Of a stretch of DNA of 64,000 nucleotides, positions 9,149 through 18,699 are shown in pieces. The translations under genes and the position numbers were made by a program. Position 1 is the first letter of the stretch, and the number at the start of each line of letters is the position of its first letter. Source of the DNA: Cerasicoccus frondis (lineage in GTDB: Bacteria > Verrucomicrobiota > Verrucomicrobiia > Opitutales > Cerasicoccaceae); assembly GCA_031296915.1 (NCBI GenBank), contig JAVDPC010000013.1, positions 62,001-126,000 of the forward strand, in the 5' to 3' direction. Under the pieces are notes generated by a model. The model was not told the origin of the DNA, did not search any database, and was given only the letters and a program-made list of their open reading frames with translations.

Positions 9149-12100
9149 CTATTCCGGCTCCACATTCAGCCGGTAAAAACGCGGCGACGACCAATCGACA
9201 ATATCCTCTAGCATGACCATCCGGATCGGGCCCGACTCTTCACTGATAAAGCCCGGCCCACTCGGTTCTTGGCCATTGACCGACTCCGCTAATATTTCCC
9301 ATGTTTCGAGGTCGTCGGTCGCTTCAATAACCCAGCGATAGCCACGCGCCATAGCATTGCGATGCAACTCGATCTGTGGCACTCCTCCAATCAGGCTCAA
9401 CGTCATCGGTGCGAGTGGTTGGTCAATCATTTCACCGGTCGTCAGGTAACCCAGCAAGCCGGGCAAATCATCCGCGCGGTGCTCCAGTGGCGTATCGAAA
9501 ACTAGCGGATCGGCCAACTGCTCCGGCGTGAAATGACGCGCCAACCAAACCGAGTAGCTCTCGCCATCGGAGGGATAATCCGAGCCGTCTCCCAAGAGTC
9601 CACTGAGCGACGTAACGGCCAAGGGGCTCGCGTTGCCCCACTGCCCGGTAATGTTCACAGCAGCCAGCATATCCTCAGTGATATCTGGGCTAGGTCGATG
9701 CACTCGGAAGTAATCCACGTCAGCCACAACATCGGGATTGCCCGCCGAATCAATGACCGTGCGGTTGTGGTGGAACTCCTCCAAAGCGCCTGCAGTCGGC
9801 CAGTCCGTATATGTCGTCAGACCAACTTGCAGCGTATCCGGCATATCGTTGCGAACGAAGCGATTTTCGATGATCCACGGGCCATCACCATGACGACGCA
9901 GTAGCAGGAAGGTCGAGCCGCGACGAATGATTTGCAGCGTCGCTTCGTTTTCATTCACCGGGATTCCTGTCTGGACGCCATAGAGCGTGGAAGCGCCGTC
10001 GATCGTGGTCTTCACTTCGCAGGACCAGGTATCATCAATGGTTGAAAATGTCGGCGACGTGTAGCCATAAGAAAGGAAAATATAATTCTCAGTGTCACGC
10101 TCCCAATCAGTCGTATAATGGTTGGGTTGCCCCTCCGCAGGCGCTGGCCACGGCAGCACAACTCCAGGACCCGGGTCCGGCGTGGGCGCGGCATCACTGA
10201 CGTCGCGTGGCGTGCGCACCATGATGCCCGCCAGACTAAACTGAGAGCTCGGTCGCCCCGCTAACCCATTGCGACGGTTAACCTCCAGTCGCATCGTCAC
10301 CACGAAGTCGCCGGTAATTTCTTTAAACGCATAGGCGCCCGTCCAATTCTGGAACCACGTGCTACTGTATGGCATGGCGCGCATGTGGCCTTCGCGCGAG
10401 ACAGCGATATCCCATGTTTCAAGTTTGTTGGCGCCATCGCCCCACCCTTCGACCTGATAGTTGCGCTGCCAATTCGCGATGCTCGTAGGGTCGTCAAATT
10501 CATCGGACAGCAGCGCGAGGTCGTCGGCCATCACGTGAACCAACTCATCGAGTTCCGCCACGAGGTTAGGCAAACCATCGTCGATGGCATTCGCGCTGTG
10601 TGCAGGCAGTTCAACCGTGATCGCACCATCCTGTGTAAAGCCAGATAAACGCAAACGGTAATGCACTCCCTCTTCGATCGCGTAAAAGCCCGCCATCGTC
10701 GACAGTGCATTGTCCGTGATTAGCAAGTCCTCATATTCAAAGCCTGTCACGGGCTCGGAAAAAACAATGTCAAACTCCGCGTAAGGCAGCATCGACTGGT
10801 CCCCCTGCACGCTCATAATCACGGCCGTAGGATTGGCCGGCTGAACGTTGCCGCTGCCGTCGATCTGCAGTAGGAATTGCATGAGCGCTTCGTAGTCAGC
10901 TTCGTCCAACGCGAGCGCGCTGCGGTGTGTTGCGGCAGCGCGATCATCGGCATTGATGACGACCATTTCATCGAAGCCGTTTTCATTTCCCGTGCAAGTC
11001 ACGGTGATGGTGTTGGAGGCGCCAGCCGCCAGGTCCACGTCTTCAATCCGCAGGCGGAACCAGTGATTCATCGACGACTCAAAGCCCAGTGGACGCTGTG
11101 CACTCACGTCGTAATCGACGCCGTTAATATTCGCGGTCACCGTACCTGCCGTGCCATAAAATGAAATCATCCAACGGAGTTCTAAGTCGCCTAAGCCGCC
11201 ACCCCCACCATCAACATTGCTAAAGGTTACGCTTTGACCAGAGCTCACGTAAACCATCTGGCCGTGCATTGAGCTGTCTTCGTTGATACGGGGACCGCCC
11301 GGCAGGTAGGCTCCGCCGCTATGCGCAGCATCTTCAGCCTGATAAATCTCTCCCCCAGCCACGCGGAACACTTCGTCAATCGTCAGCGCCGAGCCATCGT
11401 GCAAATATGGCGCTGTGGTCCAAAGTCCATTCAAGCTTGGCGTGTCAATGCCCGTCAAGACAGCGCTCAGGCGTTGGCCCGAGCTCGCGCGCAACGTACC
11501 GACATCGTGCAAGGTCGCCACGCCAACCGTGCTGTCGGTGCGATCCGCGCCAGAGTGACAGCTCGCGCAGTTGAGTTCGTTGAACACTTCCTGGCCACGC
11601 AGTGCTGCTGATCGCAGCGTGCCATATGGATTTCGATATGGGCTACGCGGCAATGTCTCCGTGCCGAGAGAACTCACGTAAGCCGCGAGTGCATCGAGCT
11701 CCGTCGAACGCCCAGCATTGGATGCCCCGAGTGACGGATTCGGCGACTCGCCTTCGGGCAGTAAACCATCACCACCGCCAAACTCGTTGACGATATCGAG
11801 GATGAAGTCCTGCACTTCGTCGAAGTTTCCTGTCCAGTGCACATTGCCCTGCCCCATACCAGATCGGCCACGTAAATCCGTGGTGTTGCGCAGCCCTTCT
11901 CCGCGTTGAGTAAAGTCCCACGTACGCCCGTCATGCGAACCATCCACGTGACAGCTCGCGCAGGAGATGTATCCTTCGAGGCTCATCGACGGTAAACTGG
12001 TCAGACCGCTAGCATCATCGGCGAGGTAGAATATTTGTTTCCCCAATAGGACTTCTGGCGCCAGTGCTTCGCTCGTTACTTTGGAGATCGCGAGGCGCTC

Positions 12101-14965
12101 CGTAGCGCGTGAACCAAAGCTTAAAAAGCCATCCAGGTCATGCGCCGTCACCGATCGACCCATAAAGTCCGCGCTGAAAATCTGGTTCGTCACCGAGTCA
12201 AACACAAGGCCCTGAGGAGCCAGTCCGGTTGCAAAACGTCCTTTCGAAGTCTTCGCCGTTGGCGCCCGGGGAAACTCGCGCACGAGCAGATCATCAAACA
12301 CGGCGAAGTGATTATTCCCCTGCAAACTCACAAAGAAGTAATCGCCACGCGGAGAGAAAACGATGCTCGTTGGCGAGTCGCTGTTATCGATGTCGACGCG
12401 GTAATTTTGCGCCGTGCTGATGAACGGCTCGCTGTTATTTGACAAGTTGATGCGCCCCACGATCGCACGCACGGTGTTGTCTGAGTCTAAAGGGTCGTTC
12501 GTGCCAACGCCTTGATTGAAATACTGACCGCGCTGCGTGTTCGCCTTTACGGCGGTGTAGTATGCGTAGTCGCCAGCAGGCGATATCGTGATGCTGCTAA
12601 CGTAGTTCGGCACACCGCGCCCGCCCGAAGCGCCGTCCGGCGTGCGGTCGCGTTGAAGGTTGATCGTGTCGGCGAGCGCCATTGCGGCAGCGTCAATTTC
12701 CCATATTTCACCGTGACTTTCCTCGGAAATAAACCGCGTCACGAACACGCTCGCGCCATCGGCCGTGATTGCCAGCGCACGAGGCATCGGACCAAGCGCC
12801 AAGCTACCCGTTTCAGCACGCGTGACGGTGTCATAGCGGCGTAGTTCCCCGGAGCCCTCCAGCGTGACATAAGCTGTCGCGCCATCCGGCGTGATCGCAA
12901 CCCCCATCGGCGTGTGTCCGTAGTCGTAAAAAATGGCGCCGGCCAACGAACCTGCTGGACTCAGCACCGCAACGCAATTGGCGTCACGACACGTCACCCA
13001 GGCATTGCCCACACCGTCGATGGCGACATTGCGAGGATCGATGCTCCCCGCGAGACTAAGCTGCACATTCAAATTAATCTCCTGCACAAGTGTGCGCGCA
13101 TCCGGATCAATAATGCTCACAGAGTTATTATCCGGATTCACGACCCACAGTTGGCGGGACGTTTCGTTGAGTGCGATCGGCGATGAGTGTGTAGGCATCG
13201 TTGCAGGCGGCTCAGCCGCGATGGTAATGGCGCCAGTTTGCGAAACTGTCGACAACGGCGTGCCAGTGCGAACATCGCGCACTTGAACTTTGACGCCGTA
13301 GTGACCAGCGTCGGTGTAAACATGGCTCGCGCTGGCCAATGTATCCCAATCACGCACCATGCCACCGTCGCCAAAGACGAAACGGTACTCCAGTTCGTCT
13401 AAATCTGCATCAGTTGCGCTTGCACTAAACGTCACTTCGCTGCCCGGCTCGGCTGGGGAAGGCGTGGCGTCAAAACTCGCAATAACCGGCGATGCATTAC
13501 CACCCGCAACACCGTCGCCGGTGGAAAACGTAAACGTGTAAGGTAAGATTCCGTTGCCGGAAACGTCTTTAATCCCGTCGGCAACGATCTCCACTTCATA
13601 GGTCGTATCGGGCAACAAGTATTCGTCCGGCGTGATTGTGAGCACATCGTCGTAGGAAAAGCTGACAATTGCATCAACGGGATCACCGCCCAGCGGACGT
13701 AGGATGACTGACTCTCCATTCACGATGGTGTAAGACTCGAGCGTCTCATGAATGAGCAGGCTAATTGGCGCACCGAGCGGGAAATTTGTCTGCCCGGGAC
13801 GTGGCACATGGTAGCCCACGTAAGGCGCATTCGTATCGGGCGAGGAATCGTGGAGCCACACGCCCACACCATCGGCCCCGCTGATGCTGTAGCCGCCGGT
13901 GATGAGCAAATTACCGACGGGCAACATACGCTGGCTGGTGTCGAGTTGTCCACCGATACTGCCAACCGGGCGATTCGTACCCACTTCGTCAAATTCCAGC
14001 ACCGGCGCAAAGGTGTCCATGTCAATTTTATGACGGTCGAGGAATACGAAATTATCCTGACATTGAATGTAGCCGAGGCCGTTGTTCAGATCCTGCGCTG
14101 GGTCTCCTGAACAATCAATAGTCGTCACGTGTTGCAGATTCGTTGGGTCACTAAAATCCACGATATCAACCAGCCCCGAACGACGCCCAAGCACTAAGTA
14201 GTGCTCCCACGGAGAGGCAATGTAGGAGCCGAGCGCACCCGATAATTTATCGAGCAGCACCGGCGGTTGGGCTGGTGTTTCGAATACCGGAGAAATGTCG
14301 TAGGCAAGAATTCCCATGTCAGATTCGTCTGATGTAATGAACAACAGGTTGCCGAGCAGTAGAGAGTTGCCCGCGACGCCATGCTCCGCAAGCGCGGGCC
14401 ATTCGATCAATTTTTCCGTACCCCGATAGAGGAAACCATTACCGACGGAGGCCTCATATTGAATCCAGTTAAACGGCGTGCCCCATGGATAATACATACG
14501 TGAAATACCATCGCCGGGTTGCAACACCTCGTTATTGAGATAAACGAAACCAGGCATGGCTTGCAGCACGTTAACGCCGTCACTCTGGCGGCGGATTTCC
14601 ATACCGAACTGGCCCCCCAGCCAGTCACCGACCTTAAAGTGACCATGCGTGCCGTGATCAGAAAACGGCCCCACGCCCGCGCCAGTCTGTTGGATCGTAA
14701 ATGTCGATGGATCGTTAATGTCCGTAAACAACCAGCGACGGGGATTGCCACCACCAACCTCATGCGTATAGATGAAACCATTGTGATAAGCAATATTCGT
14801 GACACGGTTGAGCCCGATTTGGCGGTACAACAGCGTCCCCGGAGCGCCAGTGAGGTTCGTGGGGAAAGCGGGCGTTACGTCCGGAACTTGCCCCCTAGCG
14901 GCCAAAGCAAAGAACAGGAAAATTGTAAAAGATGTAAAATAATAAGCAGATTGGAGTTTCTTCAC
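9149..14965 (-). CDS. Giant secreted protein: beta-propellers, PKD, c-type haem sites, carbohydrate-binding-like domains
   Basis: A 1938-aa protein with signal peptide (about 1-25, GTG start). Approximate order: LVIVD-like propeller region (30-400); bacterial Ig-like domain (400-505); PKD domain (510-590, YRFVFGDGG ... HVYTDAGHYGVKVQVRDV); YVTN-type propeller (600-970, VVNPDNNSVSIIDPDARTLV); a cytochrome-c region with two CXXCH haem motifs, both CASCH, near residues 1002 and 1131; a CBM6/35-like domain (1230-1340, starting YQAEDAAHSGG); a second Ig-like domain (1390-1480); and a concanavalin-like region (1490-1750). Two CXXCH sites plus downstream Met residues recall dihaem peroxidase-type domains, common in Planctomycetes/Verrucomicrobia giant proteins. 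It probably acts in the periplasm or outside the cell; substrate unknown. The ECF sigma factor is divergently transcribed about 80 bp away. Confidence 0.75.
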   Translation of the reverse strand: MKKLQSAYYFTSFTIFLFFALAARGQVPDVTPAFPTNLTGAPGTLLYRQIGLNRVTNIAYHNGFIYTHEVGGGNPRRWLFTDINDPSTFTIQQTGAGVGPFSDHGTHGHFKVGDWLGGQFGMEIRRQSDGVNVLQAMPGFVYLNNEVLQPGDGISRMYYPWGTPFNWIQYEASVGNGFLYRGTEKLIEWPALAEHGVAGNSLLLGNLLFITSDESDMGILAYDISPVFETPAQPPVLLDKLSGALGSYIASPWEHYLVLGRRSGLVDIVDFSDPTNLQHVTTIDCSGDPAQDLNNGLGYIQCQDNFVFLDRHKIDMDTFAPVLEFDEVGTNRPVGSIGGQLDTSQRMLPVGNLLITGGYSISGADGVGVWLHDSSPDTNAPYVGYHVPRPGQTNFPLGAPISLLIHETLESYTIVNGESVILRPLGGDPVDAIVSFSYDDVLTITPDEYLLPDTTYEVEIVADGIKDVSGNGILPYTFTFSTGDGVAGGNASPVIASFDATPSPAEPGSEVTFSASATDADLDELEYRFVFGDGGMVRDWDTLASASHVYTDAGHYGVKVQVRDVRTGTPLSTVSQTGAITIAAEPPATMPTHSSPIALNETSRQLWVVNPDNNSVSIIDPDARTLVQEINLNVQLSLAGSIDPRNVAIDGVGNAWVTCRDANCVAVLSPAGSLAGAIFYDYGHTPMGVAITPDGATAYVTLEGSGELRRYDTVTRAETGSLALGPMPRALAITADGASVFVTRFISEESHGEIWEIDAAAMALADTINLQRDRTPDGASGGRGVPNYVSSITISPAGDYAYYTAVKANTQRGQYFNQGVGTNDPLDSDNTVRAIVGRINLSNNSEPFISTAQNYRVDIDNSDSPTSIVFSPRGDYFFVSLQGNNHFAVFDDLLVREFPRAPTAKTSKGRFATGLAPQGLVFDSVTNQIFSADFMGRSVTAHDLDGFLSFGSRATERLAISKVTSEALAPEVLLGKQIFYLADDASGLTSLPSMSLEGYISCASCHVDGSHDGRTWDFTQRGEGLRNTTDLRGRSGMGQGNVHWTGNFDEVQDFILDIVNEFGGGDGLLPEGESPNPSLGASNAGRSTELDALAAYVSSLGTETLPRSPYRNPYGTLRSAALRGQEVFNELNCASCHSGADRTDSTVGVATLHDVGTLRASSGQRLSAVLTGIDTPSLNGLWTTAPYLHDGSALTIDEVFRVAGGEIYQAEDAAHSGGAYLPGGPRINEDSSMHGQMVYVSSGQSVTFSNVDGGGGGLGDLELRWMISFYGTAGTVTANINGVDYDVSAQRPLGFESSMNHWFRLRIEDVDLAAGASNTITVTCTGNENGFDEMVVINADDRAAATHRSALALDEADYEALMQFLLQIDGSGNVQPANPTAVIMSVQGDQSMLPYAEFDIVFSEPVTGFEYEDLLITDNALSTMAGFYAIEEGVHYRLRLSGFTQDGAITVELPAHSANAIDDGLPNLVAELDELVHVMADDLALLSDEFDDPTSIANWQRNYQVEGWGDGANKLETWDIAVSREGHMRAMPYSSTWFQNWTGAYAFKEITGDFVVTMRLEVNRRNGLAGRPSSQFSLAGIMVRTPRDVSDAAPTPDPGPGVVLPWPAPAEGQPNHYTTDWERDTENYIFLSYGYTSPTFSTIDDTWSCEVKTTIDGASTLYGVQTGIPVNENEATLQIIRRGSTFLLLRRHGDGPWIIENRFVRNDMPDTLQVGLTTYTDWPTAGALEEFHHNRTVIDSAGNPDVVADVDYFRVHRPSPDITEDMLAAVNITGQWGNASPLAVTSLSGLLGDGSDYPSDGESYSVWLARHFTPEQLADPLVFDTPLEHRADDLPGLLGYLTTGEMIDQPLAPMTLSLIGGVPQIELHRNAMARGYRWVIEATDDLETWEILAESVNGQEPSGPGFISEESGPIRMVMLEDIVDWSSPRFYRLNVEPE

Positions 14966-14974
14966 ACATGTATA

Positions 14975-14987
14975 TTGGAATTTCCAA
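14975..14987. promoter_or_regulatory. Inverted repeat TTGGAA-T-TTCCAA in the divergent spacer
   Basis: A perfect 6-bp inverted repeat with a 1-nt centre, 10 bp upstream of the giant haem-protein start codon and about 58 bp upstream of the ECF sigma factor start. Its position within an 80-bp divergent spacer makes it a candidate binding site for a regulator of either gene. No regulator is identifiable. Confidence 0.3.
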
Positions 14988-15044
14988 TTGCCTGGTTACG
15001 AAAAAAAGCATGGAAAATGCGATTTATCCATCAAAACATTAAAT

Positions 15045-15776
15045 ATGCCTGAGAGTGACGCCAACATGCGGAAGTTTCGCGCCACGCGCTGGAGCATGGT
15101 GCTACGCGCGCGTGGCGAGGGTCCTGAAGCCAGTCGGGCACTGGAAGATTTCTGCCAAGACTACTGGTTTCCGCTCTACGCTTGGTGTCGGCGCAAGGGC
15201 CTTAGCGCTTCCGACGCCGAAGACATGGTGCAAGGTTTTTTTCAAAAAGTTATCGAAAAGCGCCTCTTGGATCATGCCGATGTCCAACGCGGCAAGCTGC
15301 GCACCTACCTGCTCACGATTCTCAACCGTCACATCAACGACGAACGTAAAAGAGACCTCGCCGAACGACGCGGCGGCGGCAAAGTCATTTCCTTTGACGG
15401 CGAGGAAGCGGAAAATTTCTATGCCGACCAACAAATCGAGGGCGAAAGCGATGAGCATCTCTACGACCGCCAATGGGCGCTTACGATGCTCAACCACGCA
15501 GTCGCGAAACTAGAGATATACTACACCGACCGCGGTAAAAGTGAACAGTTCGACGCCATGCGTCGCTTTCTCAATGAGGAAGGTAGCGCGGAAGAGTATG
15601 TCAAAGTAGGCAAACAGTTGAAGATGACCGAGGGCAGTTTAAAAATCGCCGTGCACCGTATGCGCACAAAATTCCGTGAGTTGCTGCGCACAGAGGTCTC
15701 CATCGGACAACCCGAGGGTGTCGATGTAGATGAGGAAATTGATTACCTCGCCCAAGTTTTGCGTAGCCTACACTAA
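15045..15776 (+). CDS. ECF-type RNA polymerase sigma factor (PVC kinase-linked group)
   Basis: About 243 aa with sigma region 2 near the N-terminus (FRATRWSMVLRA, then LYAWCRRKGLSASDAEDMVQ, FFQKVIEKRLL) and region 4 at the C-terminus (YVKVGKQLKMTEGSLKIAVH, RMRTKFRELLR). It resembles the sigma factors that sit next to Ser/Thr kinases in Planctomycetes and Verrucomicrobia and share the opening F-x-T-R-W. The kinase gene begins 9 bp after the stop codon. I chose ATG 15045; an in-frame ATG at 15066, just before the conserved FRATRW, is also possible. An upstream in-frame extension to 14988 runs into the promoter region and is unlikely. It presumably directs a small regulon, perhaps including the divergent giant gene. 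Confidence 0.88.
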   Translation: MPESDANMRKFRATRWSMVLRARGEGPEASRALEDFCQDYWFPLYAWCRRKGLSASDAEDMVQGFFQKVIEKRLLDHADVQRGKLRTYLLTILNRHINDERKRDLAERRGGGKVISFDGEEAENFYADQQIEGESDEHLYDRQWALTMLNHAVAKLEIYYTDRGKSEQFDAMRRFLNEEGSAEEYVKVGKQLKMTEGSLKIAVHRMRTKFRELLRTEVSIGQPEGVDVDEEIDYLAQVLRSLH

Positions 15777-15785
15777 TCCGATCGA

Positions 15786-17357
15786 ATGAGCACCCCCCAC
15801 CCCAAGCGATCACCGCACGGCCATTTAGCAGGGCTCAATCCCGCCAATTTGATTCGCCTGGGGACGCCTACGCTGCCCGAACTGCCCGGCTATCAAGTGA
15901 TTCGTGAAATTGGTCGCGGCGGCATGGGGGTCGTTTACTTGGCAAAACAAGAAAGCCTCGACCGCGAAGTCGCCATCAAACAGGTCACAGTTAATATCGA
16001 TGTCGACGCATCTATTTTGGAACGCCTTGAGCGTGAAGCGCGTATCATGGCGCGGCTGAGTCATCCCGGAATCGTGTCCATTCACCACTTCGAACGAACG
16101 AGCAACCATACAGCAACCATCGTTATGGAGCATGTTGCCGGTGGTAGTTTACGCGAACAGATCAACCAACACAAACAAGGCGTTTCGATTGAAAAAGCGA
16201 TTCAATGGCTACGAGAAATCGCCGAAGCGTTGGCCGTGGCGCATGCAGCCGGCATTGCTCACCGTGACATCAAGCCAGAAAATGTGCTCATTTCCTACGA
16301 CAGCCGAGCACGACTCACAGATTTCGGACTCGCCCTATCGATGGATCAGAATAGCACGCGACTGACGCGTACGGGATCAACGGTTGGCACGCTGGATTAC
16401 CTAGCGCCCGAGGTCTTGGAAACGGCAGACTGCGACCCGCGTAGCGACTTGTATTCACTTGGTGTGATTGGCTACGAACTGCTCATAGGCAAAGTCCCGC
16501 TTGCCAGTTTTGCCGCTCCGCATGAAGTGCGACCAGATACGCCGCAGTGCATCAGTGAACTCATCATGTCTACACTGCGCCCTGAGCCCGCGCAGCGCCC
16601 GCAATCAGCAAATGCATTTGTCGCGAAACTGTTAGAAAAGCCATCTAAACCAGCCAAACTGGGGCGCCTGATTTCACTTGCTACGGTGGCGTTGATTACG
16701 GGCTTGGCATTCGCCGTGTGGTCAACGCCCACATCGCCAACCCCTATGGACAATACGCCGCCAAAAGCCCTGACAAGTAATGAGACAGCTCCAAACACAC
16801 CTGCCGACTCCAACATTGGCGAGTGGCAAAATCTTCTCGAAAAGAGCAATCCCAATCTGCGCCAAGTATCCGGCCACTGGTATCTCGCTGATGGTCATGC
16901 CGAAAGCAATGGCGACATTGCCATTCTCGCTCTAAGGCAAACCACCCCATCTGCTTACGACGTGGAGCTAACCTTTACTCGCATGTCTGGCCGCTATTCC
17001 ATCGCCCTCTTTTTCGCGGCCAATGGCAGCGTGGGCACGGTGGACATTGACGGTTGGGAAGATCACCTTTCCGGCGTTCAAAGCCTTGACGGCGTGGACT
17101 TGCGTCATAGCCGTAATTTCAGTTTTCCACTCAAGAACGGAACCTCCTACACCCTGCTGGTGCAAGTGCGGTCAGGTGTCGTCACCATTTTCATCGACGG
17201 CCATGAATACATCCGCACAAGTATCGAAGGCCGTCGCTTGGGTGTAGTCTACCCATGGAACTGGTCGCCTACAAGCGACGCCTGCTCGCTCGCCATTGGC
17301 TCCTATCAAAGCCCAACGATATTCGAATCAGTTCGCTGGCGTGCAATCGAAGAATAA
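15786..17357 (+). CDS. Transmembrane Hanks-type Ser/Thr protein kinase
   Basis: A 523-aa protein. The kinase domain (about 36-285) has the glycine loop GRGGMGVV (43-50), Lys65 in VAIK, HRD (159-161) with DIKPEN, DFG (179-181) and APE (207-209), so it should be active. One transmembrane helix follows (about 294-313), then a Pro/Thr-rich linker and an extracytoplasmic domain of about 180 residues that looks like a concanavalin/DUF1080-type fold (GHWYLADGHAESNGDIAIL; FFAANGSVGTVDIDGW). The layout is a membrane sensor with an outside ligand-binding domain. It starts 9 bp after the ECF sigma gene, suggesting that the kinase controls the sigma factor by phosphorylation, as proposed for similar PVC pairs. 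The ligand is unknown; a carbohydrate is a guess based on the fold. Confidence 0.9.
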   Translation: MSTPHPKRSPHGHLAGLNPANLIRLGTPTLPELPGYQVIREIGRGGMGVVYLAKQESLDREVAIKQVTVNIDVDASILERLEREARIMARLSHPGIVSIHHFERTSNHTATIVMEHVAGGSLREQINQHKQGVSIEKAIQWLREIAEALAVAHAAGIAHRDIKPENVLISYDSRARLTDFGLALSMDQNSTRLTRTGSTVGTLDYLAPEVLETADCDPRSDLYSLGVIGYELLIGKVPLASFAAPHEVRPDTPQCISELIMSTLRPEPAQRPQSANAFVAKLLEKPSKPAKLGRLISLATVALITGLAFAVWSTPTSPTPMDNTPPKALTSNETAPNTPADSNIGEWQNLLEKSNPNLRQVSGHWYLADGHAESNGDIAILALRQTTPSAYDVELTFTRMSGRYSIALFFAANGSVGTVDIDGWEDHLSGVQSLDGVDLRHSRNFSFPLKNGTSYTLLVQVRSGVVTIFIDGHEYIRTSIEGRRLGVVYPWNWSPTSDACSLAIGSYQSPTIFESVRWRAIEE

Positions 17358-17406
17358 AAACGGCTGACTCCACTCAGTGAAGCCAGCCGCGAAATTGCAT
17401 TTTGCG
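17352..17406 (-). terminator. Terminator hairpins between converging genes
   Basis: A hairpin at 17361-17389 (CGGCTG...CAGCCG with two inner mismatches) is followed on the minus strand by TTTTTATTC, a usable intrinsic terminator for the peptidase gene. A second stem (CGCGAAAT / ATTTTGCG, 17388-17406, 3-nt loop, one G-T pair) abuts it and shares its outermost bases. The two cannot both form fully. Confidence 0.6.
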
Positions 17407-17441
17407 TAATGCACAAGCTCTCCGATGCTACCGGAGATTGC

Positions 17442-18545
17442 CTACCAGACGCCGTGTTCGCCCTTTTTGAGGCTTTCGGCGAAGGCCACCAGAAGCTGGA
17501 CGGTGTATTCGATATCCTGCAGGTCGACGACTTCGCTCGGCGTGTGCATATAACGCAACGGAATCGAAATGATCGATGCAGCAACACCTTCACGAGCCAT
17601 CTGAATCGCGCGAGCGTCAGTCGGTGTCGGGCGCGGCTCAGACTCGAGCTGATAGGGAATGTTGTTCGCTTCGGCAACTTCGACCAAACGTTCAAAAATG
17701 AACGGGCTGATGTTCGGACCGCGGCCAATAATTGGCCCCCCACCCTGTACTTGGCGACCGTGCTTGCGCGGGTCGCAGTCTGGGTGGTCCGTGGCGTGGC
17801 CTACGTCCACTGCAATGCCGAGGTGTGGGTTTACCTTGTAAGCAGAAGTCGTCGCACCACGGGTGCCGATTTCCTCCTGCGTCGTCGAAACAGCGACCAC
17901 CTTAGCAGCTAGCTTTTTCTTGGACTTGGCTAAGCGACGGAGGGTTTCATTAACCACATAGCAGCCTGACTTATCATCAAACGCACGCGCTGCGCCAACG
18001 GTGCCATGAATCAGTTCGAAGCCCATGTCGTAGACCATTGGGTCGCCAATCGCAATGCGCTCCAGGGCTTCATCACGAGTTTTTGCGCCGATATCGATCC
18101 ACATTTCGTGAAACTCGGGCACCTTCTTGCGATCTTCGGGCGACATTAAATGAATTGCGCGCTTACCGGTAACACCTTTGACGTCGCCATGCTTCGTCAT
18201 GATCGTGACGCGACGACCAGAGATCATGATCGGATCGTGCCCGCCCAACGGATCAAAATAAACGAAACCATTTTCGTCGATGTATTTCACCATCAGCCCC
18301 AGTTCGTCCATATGACCAGCCAGCATCAACACCGGATCTCCCTCAGGGTTGATCGTCGCATAGCGGTTGCCCAGAGCATCTTTTTCAAAAATCTCCGCCA
18401 CCGGCTCCACATGCTTGGCCAGCACGGCCTGCGCCTCCTGCTCGAAGCCAGTCGGAGAACGGGCGGTCAGCAAATCAACCAGAAACTCTGGCGGGGTGAA
18501 TGTATCGTTTTTCTTCTTCGTGGATTTCGCTTTTTTCTTCGGCAT
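17442..18545 (-). CDS. M42-family metallopeptidase (glutamyl/tetrahedral aminopeptidase type)
   Basis: About 367 aa, counted from ATG 18545 (MPKKKAKS); 12 more residues upstream are in frame but non-conserved. Family features include AGHMDELGLMV (metal-binding His and Asp), the bridging Asp in ARAFDDKSGCYV, the catalytic Glu in TTQEEIGTRGA, IAVDVGHATDHPD, and the C-terminal His in LRYMHTPSEVVDLQDI. These cobalt/zinc aminopeptidases form cytosolic dodecamers that trim peptides after proteasome- or protease-mediated breakdown. The N-terminus is unusually Lys-rich (KKKAKSTKKK). It stands alone downstream of the araBAD operon with a 154-bp gap, so it is probably separately transcribed housekeeping. 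Confidence 0.9.
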   Translation of the reverse strand: MPKKKAKSTKKKNDTFTPPEFLVDLLTARSPTGFEQEAQAVLAKHVEPVAEIFEKDALGNRYATINPEGDPVLMLAGHMDELGLMVKYIDENGFVYFDPLGGHDPIMISGRRVTIMTKHGDVKGVTGKRAIHLMSPEDRKKVPEFHEMWIDIGAKTRDEALERIAIGDPMVYDMGFELIHGTVGAARAFDDKSGCYVVNETLRRLAKSKKKLAAKVVAVSTTQEEIGTRGATTSAYKVNPHLGIAVDVGHATDHPDCDPRKHGRQVQGGGPIIGRGPNISPFIFERLVEVAEANNIPYQLESEPRPTPTDARAIQMAREGVAASIISIPLRYMHTPSEVVDLQDIEYTVQLLVAFAESLKKGEHGVW

Positions 18546-18699
18546 GACTCCACTGCTAACTGAAGCCTTCACTAAAACCAACCGTTTTTTAACTGGGAAA
18601 TTGGGCGCGTCAGTAAATCGGCGCCTGGATCACCATAACCTTGAGAAACGTCCACCTTCTATTCTGATTGCAATTAAACCAGCATCACGCCAACTCCTC

